Source: Puniceicoccales bacterium
Lineage (GTDB): Bacteria; Verrucomicrobiota; Verrucomicrobiia; Opitutales; LL51
Assembly (NCBI GenBank): GCA_031267435.1
Contig: JAIRZB010000004.1
Coordinates: 1 to 7,599 of the forward strand
Length of the DNA: 7,599 nucleotides
Direction of reading: 5' to 3'
In this document: positions 6,186 through 7,599 of the stretch, one piece after another
Position numbering within the stretch: the first letter of the stretch is position 1
Layout: the number at the start of each line of letters is the position of its first letter
Program-made: the position numbers and the translations under genes
The notes under the pieces: generated by a model
What the model saw: the letters and a program-made list of their open reading frames with translations, nothing else
What the model was told of the DNA's origin: nothing
The model's database searches: none

Positions 6186-7355
6186 TCAATCTACTTCCAA
6201 ATGAAATTGACGCGCTGTCAAAAGAAAAACAGATTCAGGGATGGGATAGCATGAAAAAAAATGTAGTTCTGGGTTTACAGGACTATAACCCAAAATAATT
6301 CTTACGAATTGTGATCGGTGATCTTTTTTAAGGAAATAGCCTTTTTTTATATCGCTGCTACCCCAACCGATGTCTTGCGGTAATTTCGCATAGAAGCAGA
6401 GCTTTATAGCGCTTTTTCCCTGTTTAGCTTCAATAAACTTAACAAAAGGAAAACAAGATCCCACAAACATATAAAGTAGTGCTTCTTGCTTGATACATAC
6501 TACGCTTGACGAATCTTCTAAATTTTGGAATGCACGTTTCGCTTTATCGCTGACAAGCCATCTATTAAACGATTCGAGTTGTTGTTGCGCTTTAGGACTG
6601 AGCAACCCATGTATGGCCCCTAAATCAAACTGACCTTCACACGCTTGATCTCTGCCTTCAAGCATAGCTTCTGTGGGCACATGTTTTGAAGCTGCATGCC
6701 TCATTCCCATTTTACCTAGATGTTCTTCATTACAAATTCTGCAAGTTACGAATTTTGAAAAACCCATGATTATTGTAGCTTTAAAATCCGCACCAATGAA
6801 TGGCTGCGACAAGGATCCGCCTACCATAGGTATCGAGCCCCTACGAAGAGGCAGAAGCAATTCCGGCCTCAAACAAAACTCTTTATGTGCGAAACCAAGA
6901 AACAGTTTCAATGTTTCCAATCTCGTATCACTAAGATTCCCATAACCCAGTGATTGAAATTGAACCTTGATCACGGGATAATCAACAGGCGCCTCAGCCT
7001 CAAAACCATCGAACGGCGGCGGCGGCAGATCAAAAATAACAGGCGTCGCAGAACGAGGCGGGAGAGGTTCGAGCTTGCTTCTACCCCAATCAGCCAGCGT
7101 TGCTCCAGCATCATGCACCGTAACACAAGACAGGTGAGGTTTGGGCTTGTCTTGAGTCCGACCACCCGGATTTAGCCCAGCAACAGGCGTCGCAGAACGA
7201 GGCGGTCCCCTCCTAGTAACATGCGCACTCAAATGAGGCGGGGGAGGTTGGGACTTGCCTCGAAACCAACCACCCGGATTTGGACTAGAAAATGAAGTGC
7301 TGCAAAATGAAAAGCAACACAGGTATGATAGTGAAATTTTATGTATTTTAACCAT
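6186..7355 (-). CDS. Secreted proline-rich orphan with a C2H2-like motif
   Basis: I do not recognise this 389-residue protein as a member of a named family. Residues 1-24 (MVKIHKISLSYLCCFSFCST...) look like a signal peptide. Residues 25-117 are rich in Pro, Arg and Gly and hold internal repeats: NPGG at 26 and 62, and PPRSATPV at 51-58 and 99-106. The rest looks folded and mixed in composition. It contains CRIC...H....H (C205, C208, H220, H225; spacing C-x2-C-x11-H-x4-H), resembling a single classical zinc finger. The region after 230 has no motif I know. A signal peptide, a proline-rich linker and a eukaryote-like motif together would suit an exported protein acting in a host, but that is inference. 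The ATG at 7355 has a weak purine-rich stretch upstream. The gene diverges from the tRNA gene. Confidence 0.7.
   Translation of the reverse strand: MVKIHKISLSYLCCFSFCSTSFSSPNPGGWFRGKSQPPPPHLSAHVTRRGPPRSATPVAGLNPGGRTQDKPKPHLSCVTVHDAGATLADWGRSKLEPLPPRSATPVIFDLPPPPFDGFEAEAPVDYPVIKVQFQSLGYGNLSDTRLETLKLFLGFAHKEFCLRPELLLPLRRGSIPMVGGSLSQPFIGADFKATIIMGFSKFVTCRICNEEHLGKMGMRHAASKHVPTEAMLEGRDQACEGQFDLGAIHGLLSPKAQQQLESFNRWLVSDKAKRAFQNLEDSSSVVCIKQEALLYMFVGSCFPFVKFIEAKQGKSAIKLCFYAKLPQDIGWGSSDIKKGYFLKKDHRSQFVRIILGYSPVNPELHFFSCYPIPESVFLLTARQFHLEVD
7038..7061. repeat. 24-bp coding repeat, copy A
   Basis: Identical over 24 bp to 7182-7205. On the minus strand it encodes PPRSATPV of the proline-rich region. 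The flanks are also related: a GAGG(C/T)-rich segment recurs at about 7055, 7135 and 7235, and a 13-bp identical segment at 7161-7173 and 7269-7281 encodes the NPGG units. The region has grown by duplication of coding DNA. Confidence 0.9.
7182..7205. repeat. 24-bp coding repeat, copy B
   Basis: Second identical copy of the segment at 7038-7061, 144 bp away, which keeps the reading frame. Perfect DNA identity, rather than just protein identity, suggests recent duplication or ongoing recombination. Confidence 0.9.
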
Positions 7356-7438
7356 GCTTTCTTTTCTCTCACATCAATCCCTTGAAGTCAAATATTTTTT
7401 TTGAAAATTTTTCAGAACAGATTTTTATTAGAAAATAA

Positions 7439-7466
7439 TTGACAGTGACGACGATGCCCCTAGAAG
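7439..7466 (+). promoter_or_regulatory. Promoter of tRNA-Phe
   Basis: A perfect TTGACA (7439-7444) and TAGAAG (7461-7466, four of six) are separated by 16 bp. Transcription would begin near 7473, about 8 bp before the mature tRNA. The -35 hexamer is the same as that proposed for the recombinase gene, and the -10 shares TAGA. Confidence 0.55.
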
Positions 7467-7480
7467 GATTTGCATGCTAT

Positions 7481-7556
<76 letters not shown>

Positions 7557-7562
7557 TGGTAT

Positions 7563-7595
7563 GTAAATCGATATTTTAATCAATTTACGTTTTTA
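7563..7595 (+). terminator. Terminator of tRNA-Phe
   Basis: A 9-position stem (7563-7571 with 7580-7588) has one C·A mismatch and an 8-nt loop. It is followed by G and a run of five T (7590-7594), 7 bp after the end of the tRNA. Confidence 0.65.
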
Positions 7596-7599
7596 TCGC

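Noticed and set aside
6673..7175. Plus-strand ORFs opposite the proline-rich protein
   Set aside because: They are antisense shadows; the minus-strand frame is open for 389 codons with a signal peptide and in-frame repeats.

Overview
The window looks like a piece of the chromosome of a Gram-negative, probably host-associated bacterium. An ExbB/ExbD pair implies an outer membrane. Two exported HAD-type proteins of the DUF2608 kind and a TyrP/Mtr-type aromatic amino acid permease are typical of intracellular groups such as Chlamydiae and Legionella/Coxiella. A relative in the PVC group (Chlamydiae/Verrucomicrobia) is my best guess; this is inference and not secure. The genes are fairly AT-rich, apart from a sharply GC-rich block at the left edge.

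Layout. Positions 1-228 hold a dense cluster of GC-rich hairpins with no gene. At 284-1183 (+) lies an intact XerC/XerD-type tyrosine recombinase. It converges on a DUF2608/HAD gene at 1319-2245 (-), which has its own terminator at 1250-1290. Next, at 2318-2453 (+), is a near-perfect second copy of the last 121 bp of the recombinase gene, with a different final few codons. It converges on a second, diverged DUF2608 gene at 2457-3446 (-). Upstream of that gene on the same strand are exbD (3488-3919) and exbB (3922-4545), which probably form an exbB-exbD-DUF2608 transcription unit. The gap at 4546-4887 holds a decayed, frameshifted copy of the 3' end of the adjacent permease gene (4888-6021, -). 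A 164-bp gap with a long interrupted inverted repeat follows. Then comes a secreted, proline-rich orphan protein with an isolated C2H2-like zinc-finger motif (6186-7355, -). The window ends with a tRNA-Phe (7481-7556, +) that has a clear promoter and terminator.

How the parts relate. Two genes (the recombinase and the permease) each have a duplicated 3' end immediately beyond them. In the recombinase case the direct repeats bracket one DUF2608 gene, so one crossover would release it as a 1268-bp circle and leave an intact recombinase. The exbB/exbD pair is predicted to form an inner-membrane energy-transducing complex, but the residues that normally carry protons appear altered in both subunits. 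The secreted HAD proteins and the zinc-finger protein are candidates for roles at the envelope or in a host.
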